In this document: piece by piece, positions 32,362 to 41,196 of the stretch
Numbering within the stretch: the first letter of the stretch is position 1
Layout of the letters: the number at the start of each line of letters is the position of its first letter
From: Megasphaera coli
GTDB lineage: Bacteria > Bacillota > Negativicutes > Veillonellales > Megasphaeraceae
Direction: 5' to 3'
NCBI RefSeq assembly: GCF_900095855.1
Contig: NZ_FMIY01000002.1
Location: 1,533,697 to 1,597,696, forward strand
DNA: 64,000 nucleotides
Made by a program: the position numbers and the translations under genes
The notes under the pieces: model-generated
The model's input: only the letters and a program-made list of their open reading frames with translations
Databases searched by the model: none
Told to the model about the DNA's origin: nothing

Positions 32362-33342
32362 ATGCGATTGTCTCGACGGATTCATATTTTATTAGGTGCG
32401 GCCGTTCTTTCTTTGTGCACTGCCGTTCCGGGATTTGCTTCGTTTGTGCCCGTTCATTCGGTAGTATTCGGCCCGGAAAGAAACAATTACGATGATTCTT
32501 TTAAAGATCACGGCAACAAATTTCATATTTCCTATACTCGTGAGAACGGTGTACCTCAAATTATTGTAAAATCACACGGCAAGGTGATTTACACGAAGGA
32601 AGTTCCTTCACTGGGACGTTTTTACACGATGGAAATTCATCAGATCGTAAATGAAGATGACGGCCGGAACTTCTACATCGTTCAGTCCAAGGATTCCGAA
32701 TTTTCCTATCTCATGGGCTATGATGAACGAAAGAAGGAATGGCAGACCTATACGGAAGCGCAGAACTACTATTCACCTGTTCCCGGTGAAGCCGTGCATG
32801 AAGGCATTACCATTCACTACGGCGACCTGGGCGTATATCACTTCAACAACCTGAACGACAGCTATCACTGGTACAAGTTGTTCTGGGATAAGAATGCCGA
32901 TTGGTTCGGTTACAGAGAAGGTGAAGAAACGCGGCGGACGACATATTTCAACAGCGCCTTGGTTTACAATCCGCAGTACCGTCCCGTTTATGCCAATGCG
33001 GACTACGAAACGTACCTTGATATGGACTCCATCGACACGGATAAGGACAAGAACGGCGTGTGGACCTTTACGGCCAGAAAATACGAAACCATTATGGAAT
33101 CGGATATCCTGACGGGTGAAGGCAAAAAGGCGAAGTACCGCGTCGATACGAACGACAGCCGGGCGTATATTTACAATAAGGCTACGAAGAGCTGGGATGA
33201 GCTGCCCGTTCATACGACGCCGTCAAGCTCCGAAATGGCGGACAGCGTTGCCGTCAACTGGGCGTGCAAGCATCATTTCGGTTATTTCCTCGGTGACCTC
33301 GGCGGTGCCATGGACCGCTATGTGGCCGATTATAAAGGCTAA
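32362..33342 (+). CDS. Secreted protein of unknown function
   Basis: This 326-residue protein has a clear signal peptide (MRLSRRIHILLGAAVLSLCTAVPGFA). The mature part is rich in Tyr, Asp, His and Trp (WYKLFWDKNADWFGY, YLDMDSIDTDKDKNGVW, NWACKHHFGYFLGDLGGAMDRYV). It has no membrane helix after the signal, so a periplasmic or outer-surface location is expected. I do not recognise a family. The start has GTGAGGAGTG upstream. It is a single gene between the dead insertion element and a convergent antiporter, sharing a bidirectional terminator with it. Confidence 0.8.
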   Translation: MRLSRRIHILLGAAVLSLCTAVPGFASFVPVHSVVFGPERNNYDDSFKDHGNKFHISYTRENGVPQIIVKSHGKVIYTKEVPSLGRFYTMEIHQIVNEDDGRNFYIVQSKDSEFSYLMGYDERKKEWQTYTEAQNYYSPVPGEAVHEGITIHYGDLGVYHFNNLNDSYHWYKLFWDKNADWFGYREGEETRRTTYFNSALVYNPQYRPVYANADYETYLDMDSIDTDKDKNGVWTFTARKYETIMESDILTGEGKKAKYRVDTNDSRAYIYNKATKSWDELPVHTTPSSSEMADSVAVNWACKHHFGYFLGDLGGAMDRYVADYKG

Positions 33343-33373
33343 GGCTGCAGCAGTTCATTATAATGCGAACAGA

Positions 33374-33405
33374 AAAAGGGCGCTCTTTTGCGGGAGCGCC
33401 CTTTT
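33374..33405. terminator. Bidirectional terminator
   Basis: A 12-bp perfect stem (33374-33385/33394-33405) has A-tracts on one side and T-tracts on the other, and lies between two convergent genes. Confidence 0.9.
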
Positions 33406-33417
33406 AGCTGTGTACGT

Positions 33418-34860
33418 TTACAGGAAGAAGACAAGCGTGTTCAAGATGAACACCGGGACGAGGATGGCGCAGGACCAACCCATATAACCGAAAAAGCTGG
33501 GCATTTTAATGCCGTTCTCTTCGGCAATTGCCTTGACCATGAAGTTAGGTGCATTGCCGATGTATGTATTGGCACCCATGAAGACGGCACCGGCCGAAAC
33601 GGCGAGGAGCATGTGCTGCGTAATCGTGCCGACTGCCGTGGGGATGCCGACGGTCGCACCGAGAGCGCCGGCTGTCTGCATGAAGACGAGATACGTCGGC
33701 GTGTTGTCGAGGAAGGACGAAAGGAATCCCGTCGTCCAGAAGAGCTGCCACGGTTCGGTCAGACCGAGCTGGCTGCCGTGGATTTTAAGGAAGATGAGGG
33801 CCGGAATCATGGTGATGAAAATGCCCATGAAGAGAACCGCCACTTCGATAATCGGCGCGTGAGAGAATTCGTTCAGTTCGCGCGTCGAGTCTTTTGTCGT
33901 TTTTAAAGACAGGTATGCCGCAATGAGGATGATAACGACTTCGGCCAATGTCGCATAGGGGAAGACGAGCTCGTCGAAGACGGGAATACCCGCGTTATCG
34001 GCGAAGAAGGCAAACTCTTTCGGTAAAACACCGTTGGCAATGACGCCGACGATAATAAGGGCAATGAAGAGAATGTTGTGCAGCCCTTCAATACGAATGG
34101 GCTCTTTTTCCGCTTCCGCCAATTCGTCCATGGGCGAGCGGCCTTCAGCCAATTCCTGCCTGCACCGGTAACTGTCGAGGAAATAGAAGAGGACGAAGAG
34201 AAGGATCATATTGAAGATGAGGATGGGCATCAGGTGGAAGGTCCATGTAAAGGGTACGCCGCGCTGGAAACCCATGAAGAGGGGCGGGTCGCCCAGGGGT
34301 GTAAGACAGCCGCCGATGTTGGCAACGAGGAAGATGAAGAAGATGATGACATGCGTTTTTTTCCGCCGCCACTTATTGGCGCGAATAAGCGGGCGAATCA
34401 TGACCATGGCCGCGCCGGTCGTGCCGATCCAGCTGGCCAGGAGCGTGCCGATGAGGAGTATGACCGTATTGACCTTAGGTGTACCCGGCAGCGTTCCTTT
34501 GACGGCAATACCGCCGGCGGCGACGAAGAGCCCGAAGAGGAGGACGATGAACGGCACGTAGTCGAGGAGAACCGATTCGAGGAGGCGGAACCATGCTTCA
34601 CCGACGCCGTAGGCATAGGCAAAGGGAAGAATGAAGACCAGTGACCAAACACCGGCAGCAACGTGCATATTCTTTTCCCACCAGTGGGGATGTGTCAGCG
34701 GCATAACGGCAATGGAAAGAAGCATGCCCACGAAGGGGAGAATGCTCCAAACCGGCAAGGACGCTTCCACCTGACCGTGCATATCATTGGCCAGGACGGG
34801 TGCAGCCCAACAGACTGCCAACGTGAGAACTGAAAAAAGCGTTTTACCTGAGGTACTCAT
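33418..34860 (-). CDS. nhaD: NhaD-type sodium:proton antiporter (ion transporter superfamily)
   Basis: The ATG at 34860 (MSTSGKTLFSVLTLAV) is preceded by GGAGGGTGG, giving 480 residues. The first segment looks like a cleavable signal (ends PVLAND). About a dozen further helices follow. Family stretches include FFIFLVANIGGCLTPLGDPPLFMGFQRGV, SFLDNTPTYLVFMQTAGALG and GAVFMGANTYIGNAPNFMVKAIAEENG. These match NhaD-like antiporters that exchange Na+/Li+ for H+. It is transcribed alone. A 17-bp imperfect dyad (34916-34932, GTATC...GATAC) lies in the divergent region shared with the stress protein gene. Confidence 0.88.
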   Translation of the reverse strand: MSTSGKTLFSVLTLAVCWAAPVLANDMHGQVEASLPVWSILPFVGMLLSIAVMPLTHPHWWEKNMHVAAGVWSLVFILPFAYAYGVGEAWFRLLESVLLDYVPFIVLLFGLFVAAGGIAVKGTLPGTPKVNTVILLIGTLLASWIGTTGAAMVMIRPLIRANKWRRKKTHVIIFFIFLVANIGGCLTPLGDPPLFMGFQRGVPFTWTFHLMPILIFNMILLFVLFYFLDSYRCRQELAEGRSPMDELAEAEKEPIRIEGLHNILFIALIIVGVIANGVLPKEFAFFADNAGIPVFDELVFPYATLAEVVIILIAAYLSLKTTKDSTRELNEFSHAPIIEVAVLFMGIFITMIPALIFLKIHGSQLGLTEPWQLFWTTGFLSSFLDNTPTYLVFMQTAGALGATVGIPTAVGTITQHMLLAVSAGAVFMGANTYIGNAPNFMVKAIAEENGIKMPSFFGYMGWSCAILVPVFILNTLVFFL

Positions 34861-35058
34861 AAAAACCACCCTCCAATAAATTTATAATATTCAACCTTGA
34901 AACTTTAAAAATATTGTATCATAATACGATACGGAAATGCACTGTTTTTACTTAAACGGTTAATCCGGTTAAAATAATATGGAAATCATTCAGCCAGGCA
35001 GGAATTTACGTTCTTGCGGCGAACTTATCTTATTATATAAAATTCCTAGGAGGGGTGC

Positions 35059-35508
35059 ATGATGAAAGATTACAAAACCATTGTCGTTCCCGTCGACGGT
35101 TCGGAAAACTCGAAACGCGCTATAGAACATGCCGTTACGCTTGCGTCCACAGTAGGGGCGGCGCTTTTGTTGGTATATGTGGCGAATATCGTATCCGTTA
35201 TTTCCAATTTCGATCAGATCCCCAATGCCAGCGGCTACGTGACCGAACAAGTGGCACTGGACATGGAAGAAGAAGGAAAGAAGATTTTGGCCGAATTGGC
35301 CAAGGATATTCCCGACACGATTACGGTTAAAGAAGCTTTTGAAGTGGGTTCACCCGGGCCGGCCGTCTTGTCCGTTGCCAAGAAAAACAATGCCGATCTC
35401 ATCGTCATGGGCAGCCGCGGCCTCGGACCGCTTAAGGGGCTTTTTATGGGCTCTGTCAGCAGCTTCGTCGTAACCCACGCCGCCTGCCCCGTTATGATTG
35501 TCAAATAA
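35059..35508 (+). CDS. Universal stress protein, UspA family (ATP-binding type)
   Basis: This 149-residue single Usp domain begins YKTIVVPVDGSENSKRAIEHAVTLA. It carries the nucleotide motif GSRGLGPLKGLFMGSVS (G-x2-G-x9-G-S pattern), placing it in the ATP-binding subgroup, and ends CPVMIVK. The start region is TAGGAGGGGTGCATGATG; either ATG (35059 or 35062) can serve. It is a cytoplasmic stress or dormancy-related protein of undefined molecular role, monocistronic with its own terminator. Confidence 0.93.
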   Translation: MMKDYKTIVVPVDGSENSKRAIEHAVTLASTVGAALLLVYVANIVSVISNFDQIPNASGYVTEQVALDMEEEGKKILAELAKDIPDTITVKEAFEVGSPGPAVLSVAKKNNADLIVMGSRGLGPLKGLFMGSVSSFVVTHAACPVMIVK

Positions 35509-35519
35509 ACCGTTCATGT

Positions 35520-35557
35520 AAAAAGCTGTAATCAAGCCTTTTTGATTACAGCTTTTT
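35520..35557 (+). terminator. Terminator between usp and lacI-type gene
   Basis: A 16-bp perfect stem (35520-35535/35542-35557) ends in TTTTT. The genes converge, so it may act both ways. Confidence 0.9.
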
Positions 35558-35570
35558 GCGTTTTTGACAC

Positions 35571-36587
35571 TTATGCTTCCGGCGAAGATTGACCGATAAT
35601 TTTCCGGCCGTCTATATAAATTGTTGCGGGAACAGTCGTTTTTTGTTCAATAAGATCCGTAATCAGCCGCATACAGGCTTCACCGATTTGTCCCATCGGG
35701 ATGTCAACGCGGGACAGAGAAGGAATGGAAAAATCATTTATTTCGGGCATCGTAATCCCGATAGTAAATACTTCCAAGTCTTGCGGAATAGCAATGCCCA
35801 GTTTGTGGCAGGCGAAGAGTACGCCGTGAGCGAGAACGTCGGACTCGCAGAAGAGCGCCTGCGGCATACGCCCCGTGCGGTACAGTTCTTCGCAGACCGT
35901 GACGGCACTTGCCGACGACGTGTCGCAGAGAATGATGTTGTCGTCGCTGATGGGATGTCCCGCTTCGGCAAAGACGTCGAGGAAGCCGTTCATCCACATG
36001 CGCATAATCGGAAAGGACGTGTCGTGTGTCAGAACACCCGTGTGGAAGAGGTTTTTTTCCAGAAAGTGTTGTCCTACATTGCGGCCGATTTGATAGTTGT
36101 CCATAGTCACGCAGCCGTATTTGTCGGAAATTCGGTTGAAGAGGACGACCGGGCAGGTGAAGGTCGTACGGTTCAAGTAGTCCATGTCCTTGTCGGACAT
36201 GTTGGCGATGATAATACCGTTAAAAAATTTATTCTGCTCCGTTTCCAGCTGCTTGTGCAGTTCGTCGACCTTATAGGGGACGACGGTCAGGTGGACGGGG
36301 TTGTTTTGCCGCATAATTTCACGCTGCAGTCCCAGGGTAATGCGCGCTAAGTAGTTAATACGAAAGTCCGTAGCCCAGTAAAAGGCGACAGAATACGAAT
36401 CGGACTGGGCAACACGCAGCTTTTTGGCCGATTGATTGGGCACGTAATTCAGGTTGTGCGCAATTTCCAAAATACGCTGCTGCGTGTCGTGTGAAATTTT
36501 TCGTTCTTTTCCTTTGCCGTTCAGTACGATGGAAACCGTCGCAATCGACACATCCGCCGCTTTGGCAATATCCTTTATGGTAGGCAT
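35571..36587 (-). CDS. LacI-family transcriptional regulator
   Basis: This 338-residue protein has the LacI HTH at residues 3-25 (TIKDIAKAADVSIATVSIVLNG) and the hinge helix at about 45-60 (YVPNQSAKKLRVAQS). A periplasmic-binding-protein-like sensor domain with VVLFNRISDKYGCVTMDNYQIGR and a C-terminal dimer surface follow. It is divergent from cobT with 155 bp between starts, and no sugar gene is adjacent, so its ligand and targets are unknown. The ATG follows AGAGGGTGAATATAT. Confidence 0.93.
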   Translation of the reverse strand: MPTIKDIAKAADVSIATVSIVLNGKGKERKISHDTQQRILEIAHNLNYVPNQSAKKLRVAQSDSYSVAFYWATDFRINYLARITLGLQREIMRQNNPVHLTVVPYKVDELHKQLETEQNKFFNGIIIANMSDKDMDYLNRTTFTCPVVLFNRISDKYGCVTMDNYQIGRNVGQHFLEKNLFHTGVLTHDTSFPIMRMWMNGFLDVFAEAGHPISDDNIILCDTSSASAVTVCEELYRTGRMPQALFCESDVLAHGVLFACHKLGIAIPQDLEVFTIGITMPEINDFSIPSLSRVDIPMGQIGEACMRLITDLIEQKTTVPATIYIDGRKIIGQSSPEA

Positions 36588-36659
36588 ATATATTCACCCT
36601 CTTTTCATATATTTTGCCATAAGTATTCTTTATTTTCAATTATCCTTGCCTATTCGGTA

Positions 36660-36668
36660 TGATATAAT
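36660..36668 (+). promoter_or_regulatory. Extended -10 promoter for cobT
   Basis: TGATATAAT combines a TGn extension with a perfect TATAAT (36663-36668), about 75 bp before the start. No cobalamin riboswitch core lies in the leader. Confidence 0.6.
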
Positions 36669-36742
36669 AGGCAAGCAGGCGCTGAGTGTCATAAAGGGCG
36701 GCGCCGTATTTAAGACGGAGCAGGCGGAAGGTGCGAACAAAC

Positions 36743-37828
36743 ATGGCTTATAGAGAAGAAGTGGACGAAAAATTACGAAATCTGGCCAAGCCGCCGGGAA
36801 GCTTGGGCCTGTTGGAAAAACAGGCCAAGCAGATTTTTCTTGCCTGGGGAGAAATGTATAGGGAACTGAAACCGAAACATATCATTTTTGCCGCCGATAA
36901 TGGCATCGTCCGCTCCGGCGCGGCAGCACAATTATCGGAAATTACATACTTGCAGACGAAAAATATGGTCGACGGATTGGCGGCCGTGTCCTGTTTCTGT
37001 GACTATAACGGTATTCCTTATGAAGTCGTCGACGTGGGTATCGACAGCGAAGACGCGGTGGGGCTGGATTACAAAATCCGCCGCCGTACGCGGGACTTTG
37101 CCGTCGAGCCGGCCATGACGGCAGACGAGGTGCGGCGTGCCATGGACATCGGCGGAGAAAGAGTGAGCCTTGCGGTAAAAGAAGGTTTCAATCTTCTCTC
37201 TTTCGGTGAAATGGGCATAGGCAATACGACGACGTCCGCCGCCGTTCTGACGGCTCTTGCACCGGCACATGCGGCACTTATCGCCGGGTACGGGTCGAGC
37301 CGAGGCAATTATAAACTCTTGCGCCGCAAAGAAGCCTTAATCACGAAGGCGCTGAAGAAATACGGCGGTGCCATGAAGACGCCCGTCGATGTCCTGCAGC
37401 ATGTAGGCGGATTTGATTTGGCAGCCATTTGCGGCGCCATGCTGGCCTGCGCGGACCGGCACATCCCCTTTTATGCGGACGGATTTATAACGGCCGCCGC
37501 TCTCGTCTGCGCCGTGCGTATAAACGACGGCGTGCGGCAGTACGCGCTTCTTTCTCATATGTCCTGTGAAGCCGGCATGGCCGTCGCCTTGCGTCTTATC
37601 GGCATGGATGAATCGCAAATCCCCATTCACGGCGAATTTTCCCTGGGTGAAGGCACGGGCGCAGTCCTCGCCGTTTCTCTCATGCAGTCCATGATGTACG
37701 CAATTTGGCATATGGGCACCTTGGACGGCGTTAACGAAGAAGCGGAACGGAAAAACAGGAGGAAAATACCGAAAAAAATCAAACGTAAACGTATGAACGA
37801 GCGATTTGCCGAATGGGATGCGTTTTGA
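36743..37828 (+). CDS. cobT: Nicotinate-nucleotide:dimethylbenzimidazole phosphoribosyltransferase
   Basis: The ATG at 36743 (MAYREEVDEKLRNLAKPPGSLG) follows GGAAGGTG, giving 361 residues. The KPPGSLGxLE opening, ADNGIVRSG and especially GEMGIGNTTTSAAV are CobT hallmarks. The catalytic glutamate region near the end (IPIHGEFSLGEGTGAVLAV) is intact. It makes alpha-ribazole phosphate, the lower-ligand nucleotide of cobalamin. The last ~30 residues are an unusual basic tail (RKNRRKIPKKIKRKR). It stands alone rather than in a cobalamin operon. Confidence 0.94.
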   Translation: MAYREEVDEKLRNLAKPPGSLGLLEKQAKQIFLAWGEMYRELKPKHIIFAADNGIVRSGAAAQLSEITYLQTKNMVDGLAAVSCFCDYNGIPYEVVDVGIDSEDAVGLDYKIRRRTRDFAVEPAMTADEVRRAMDIGGERVSLAVKEGFNLLSFGEMGIGNTTTSAAVLTALAPAHAALIAGYGSSRGNYKLLRRKEALITKALKKYGGAMKTPVDVLQHVGGFDLAAICGAMLACADRHIPFYADGFITAAALVCAVRINDGVRQYALLSHMSCEAGMAVALRLIGMDESQIPIHGEFSLGEGTGAVLAVSLMQSMMYAIWHMGTLDGVNEEAERKNRRKIPKKIKRKRMNERFAEWDAF

Positions 37829-37866
37829 AGGGAACATCCTGTTGAATGGCTGCATATAAGCTGCAT

Positions 37867-39744
37867 TTACTTATATAATTGTCGCCAAAGCGTGGTTCTG
37901 CTTATTGATAGCGAAACGGCGATTTCATTGTATGTATATCCTAAAAGTTTTCTTATTTTTTCAACACCCGCTTGAAAATCTTTTTTGTCCGAGATTTTTT
38001 CTTTTGTCAGCTCCGGGTGTTGTTTTTTTATGTCATCCAGGATATTCGCTTCTCCAATCGCACTTACTAATACGGCATATCGATGTTCGGCAGATTTTGA
38101 CCGGGAAGAATTTAATAAAAAAACATAGCGAGTACTTATAGAACGCAGCTCAAGAATATTACCGGGCCAGGAATATGTTCTCAGCAAATTACTCATTTCA
38201 TCTGTTACGGCGGCCAGTTTTTTGGATGAAGAAAGATTTGAAATATATTTGGCGAACAGCAGGGGAATATCTTCAAGGCGCTCATGGAGAGTCGGAACCG
38301 AGATTTTTAAAATAGACAGCGCCTGTTTCAAATCGGGTCGGAGTTTATTGAATTCCGTCTCGGTTATAATGGTATAAAATATTATATTAAAAGTGACGGG
38401 AGAATCCATGCCGGGTAAAAAGAATTGTCGTGTATTCAGCGCCCTTAGGATAATTTCTTGGGAACGGGCTGTAGCCAGTCCTATATTTTTCAATATAATA
38501 CTGCCGCCGTTGCCGGCTAATAACAAACCGGTCGTTGAATTATTTTTTGTAGTATGGCCATATAGGATTTGAATGACATTGTCATCGTTTATAGTAGCGA
38601 AATCAATCGTAATGCAAGGCATGGAAGATCTGGCCGACGCGTTATGCAGACAGTTGGCAATTTCTTCTCTGCCGGAGCCGACAGGGCCCGAAATTACAGT
38701 CTGTGTATTTATTGGAGAGAAGTTTTTGCAAGTATCCAGCAGTTTTTTCATGGCCAATGAGTGCGCTGTAATATTGTTTAAATTATGAACCGGTGAAATG
38801 CTAAAAAGCTCCTTCTTATTTTTATTTTTTAAATTATGCGGATTGGGATGAAATGTCATAATAACTCCGGCAACGGTATTATTTACCATTATTTTATCGA
38901 ATACGCACCTCATCATGACTGAATTGATCAAATGGTAACGGTCACTTGACTGCAGACTGTTGCGGATAAATTTTTTTAAGGGAAGATTGGGTAATATATC
39001 CTGTACCGATAAAGATATAGCCTGGTGATGCGGGATATTAATATGTCCCTCCATTGTATGATTGATAAATTCTATATTTCCGTGTATGTCAGTAATAATA
39101 ATACCCAGCTGTGATGTATTTAAAACAGAATGAAAGATCGCTTGATTACGCTTGGTTTCGTAAACCTGCTTTACAAGCTCTCCTGCTTGATGTATGGCTT
39201 CGCGAATTGTTTCTTCTCCGGCATATACCAAAATTCCTCTTTTGCCTAACAGTCGCGCCCACTTTATTGCCGCCGTGGCACCGATAATAGTATCACAATC
39301 GGATTGTTTTATTAAAGCAGGTAAGTCGGGAATATTGTCGAAGATGATGGGAATTAATTGTATATCCATTATATGGCTGTATAATGATAAATTAGGCGGC
39401 GGCGTGAAACGGTAGTAAGCAATTCCGAGTTTGTGACAGCCGATGTTTTTGGCCTGTTTTATTGCCGTAATATAATCAATATCATGAATTCGGAATGATA
39501 CCAGCGGCAGGTCATAATTTCTGGTGAATTTGGCGGCACTGCCGCCTCCGGTTATAAATACTTCACAACCCATTTGTTTAGCCGCCGCAACACAGGCGTC
39601 TTGTGAATCCAAGTCGGATTCCATTACAATGTATTCAATTTCTGAAGGGGGCAATGTTAAAACTATTTTTCGAGCGAGCTGTATCATATAGGAATATCCC
39701 AATATACAGACTTTATATTTCCCGGATATATCTCCTGTATGCAT
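37867..39744 (-). CDS. PrpR-type regulator with degenerate AAA+ domain (sigma-54 motifs lost)
   Basis: This 625-residue protein has an N-terminal PrpR_N sensor domain (about 10-190, CEVFITGGGSAAKFTRNYDLPLVSFRI, GKRGILVYAGEETIREAI) and a PAS-like region (about 200-300, LGIIITDIHGNIEFIN). An AAA+ module and a C-terminal Fis-type HTH (YNEIAVSLSISRTTLWRQLYK) follow. The AAA+ part is worn: Walker A reads GPVGSGREE instead of GESGTGKE, the GAFTGA loop that touches sigma-54 is replaced by YGHTTKNNSTTG, and Walker B reads GGSIILKNIG without Asp-Glu. It therefore probably binds DNA and ligand but cannot act as a normal sigma-54 activator. It is divergent from the CoA-transferase operon, which it likely controls. 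Confidence 0.88.
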   Translation of the reverse strand: MHTGDISGKYKVCILGYSYMIQLARKIVLTLPPSEIEYIVMESDLDSQDACVAAAKQMGCEVFITGGGSAAKFTRNYDLPLVSFRIHDIDYITAIKQAKNIGCHKLGIAYYRFTPPPNLSLYSHIMDIQLIPIIFDNIPDLPALIKQSDCDTIIGATAAIKWARLLGKRGILVYAGEETIREAIHQAGELVKQVYETKRNQAIFHSVLNTSQLGIIITDIHGNIEFINHTMEGHINIPHHQAISLSVQDILPNLPLKKFIRNSLQSSDRYHLINSVMMRCVFDKIMVNNTVAGVIMTFHPNPHNLKNKNKKELFSISPVHNLNNITAHSLAMKKLLDTCKNFSPINTQTVISGPVGSGREEIANCLHNASARSSMPCITIDFATINDDNVIQILYGHTTKNNSTTGLLLAGNGGSIILKNIGLATARSQEIILRALNTRQFFLPGMDSPVTFNIIFYTIITETEFNKLRPDLKQALSILKISVPTLHERLEDIPLLFAKYISNLSSSKKLAAVTDEMSNLLRTYSWPGNILELRSISTRYVFLLNSSRSKSAEHRYAVLVSAIGEANILDDIKKQHPELTKEKISDKKDFQAGVEKIRKLLGYTYNEIAVSLSISRTTLWRQLYK

Positions 39745-39849
39745 AGAAAAACACCTCCTTTACCTTTTTATCATGCGAATATTTTAACATTCCTATAATG
39801 TGAAGGAAATATTATCGATTTTAGAGCTGAAAACGAGTAAATATGTTTC

Positions 39850-39900
39850 AAAGAATAAGAGCGGCAACTTTATGAAACAAAGTTGCCGCTCTTATTCTTT
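39850..39900. promoter_or_regulatory. 22-bp perfect inverted repeat between regulator and CoA-transferase operon
   Basis: Arms at 39850-39871 and 39879-39900 match perfectly around a 7-nt loop. TATAAA follows at 39904. It could be an operator for the divergent regulator, a leader hairpin or a terminator for upstream transcription. The rest of 39745-39986 shows no gene or sigma-54 promoter. Confidence 0.6.
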
Positions 39901-39986
39901 CAGTATAAACGAGTGGAGTGAAGACATGGCGGTTGATAACATAAATTACAAAGCCGGAGGTTATTACATATGGAGGTGCATTTGAA

Positions 39987-41180
39987 ATGAATAAAGCGTT
40001 GGAAGATATTGTTGTCTTGGACTTGACCCGGGTTTTGGCCGGACCTTACTGTACGATGATGCTGGCTGATTACGGGGCCGAGGTGATTAAAATCGAGGTT
40101 CCTGAAAAAGGAGATGATACGAGAGCGTTCGGGCCGTTAAAAAATGGCGCCAGCATGTATTATGCCAATGTCAACAGAGGAAAGAAAGGCGTCACATTAA
40201 ATTTAAAAAATCCTAAAGGCAGGCGGCTGTTTCTTGAGATGGTCAAGAAAGCCGATGTTGTCGTCGAAAATTATCGGCCGGGAGTTATGGAGAAGTTGGA
40301 ACTGGGGTATGAAACATTGCAGAAAATAAATAGTCAGATTATTTATGCTGCCGTATCCGGTTTCGGCTGTTACGGGCCTAAGTCCCGGCGTCCCGGATAT
40401 GACATTATTGCGCAGGCTACCGGCGGGCTGATGAGTATTACCGGTGAACCCGGCGGACACGGTATCAGAGTGGGGAATGCCATGGGCGATGTTCTCGGAG
40501 GGATGAATTTGACTATCGGAATTTTGATGGCACTTCATGCGCGAAATTTGACAGGGAAAGGGCAGCGGGTGGATGTCTCTTTGGTTGATTCGGTAGTGGC
40601 CAGCTTGGAAACGGGGACACAACGCTTTTTTGCTTCGGGAAAACAGCCTGAATTAATGGGAAATCGGTATGCGGCGGCTTACCCGTATGATTCATTCAAA
40701 GCTGAGGACGGAAGTTTTGTTATCGGCTGTGGGAATGACAAGTTATTTACCCTGTTTTGCACAAAGGTATTGATGCAGCCGCAATTATTGGAAGATCCTC
40801 GTTTTGCGACAAATCTGAAACGCTGTGAATATCATGATGAATTGAAGCCGATTATTGAGGAATGGAGCTGTAAGCATACTGTTGATGAGGCCGTTGACCT
40901 GCTTAATGCCGCAGGCGTTCCTGCCGCTCCGATCAATGGGTTAAAGCGGGTAACGGAAGATGAACATATTGTTAAAGCTCGTGAAATGTTTGTTGCGCTT
41001 CCGCATCCGATTATTGGCGACATGAAGGTTAATGGCAATCCGGTCAAATTATTGGCTACAAAAGCTGATATAAGCCGGCCGGCACCATCGCTGGGACAGG
41101 ATAATGTGGCCGTTTATGGCAAATTATTGGGATTGGACGAGCAAACGCTGGAAGAATTGAAGAAGGAAAAAATTATCTAA
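39987..41180 (+). CDS. CaiB/BaiF family III CoA-transferase
   Basis: This 397-residue protein begins with LEDIVVLDLTRVLAGPYCTMMLADYGAEVIKIE, the family opening. The catalytic aspartate lies in GNAMGDVLGGMN (D168), followed by GKGQRVDVSLVDSVVASLE. It transfers CoA between an acyl donor such as succinyl- or acetyl-CoA and a carboxylic acid. Its start has GGAGGTGCATTTGAA. It leads an operon with an HMG-CoA-lyase-like gene 16 bp downstream and a carboxylate carrier, so the acid is probably a branched or dicarboxylic acid taken up by that carrier. Confidence 0.93.
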   Translation: MNKALEDIVVLDLTRVLAGPYCTMMLADYGAEVIKIEVPEKGDDTRAFGPLKNGASMYYANVNRGKKGVTLNLKNPKGRRLFLEMVKKADVVVENYRPGVMEKLELGYETLQKINSQIIYAAVSGFGCYGPKSRRPGYDIIAQATGGLMSITGEPGGHGIRVGNAMGDVLGGMNLTIGILMALHARNLTGKGQRVDVSLVDSVVASLETGTQRFFASGKQPELMGNRYAAAYPYDSFKAEDGSFVIGCGNDKLFTLFCTKVLMQPQLLEDPRFATNLKRCEYHDELKPIIEEWSCKHTVDEAVDLLNAAGVPAAPINGLKRVTEDEHIVKAREMFVALPHPIIGDMKVNGNPVKLLATKADISRPAPSLGQDNVAVYGKLLGLDEQTLEELKKEKII

Positions 41181-41196
41181 GAACGGAGAAATTACA

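Noticed and set aside
36588-36742. Cobalamin riboswitch before cobT
   Set aside because: The B12-box-like conserved segment is absent and the leader is too short.
39800-39985. 61-codon frame upstream of the CoA-transferase
   Set aside because: It runs through a perfect hairpin, lacks a ribosome site and shows no protein-like composition.
39745-39986. Sigma-54 (-24/-12) promoter opposite the PrpR-like regulator
   Set aside because: The closest TGGC-type sequence lacks the GC element at correct spacing, consistent with the regulator having lost its sigma-54 motifs.
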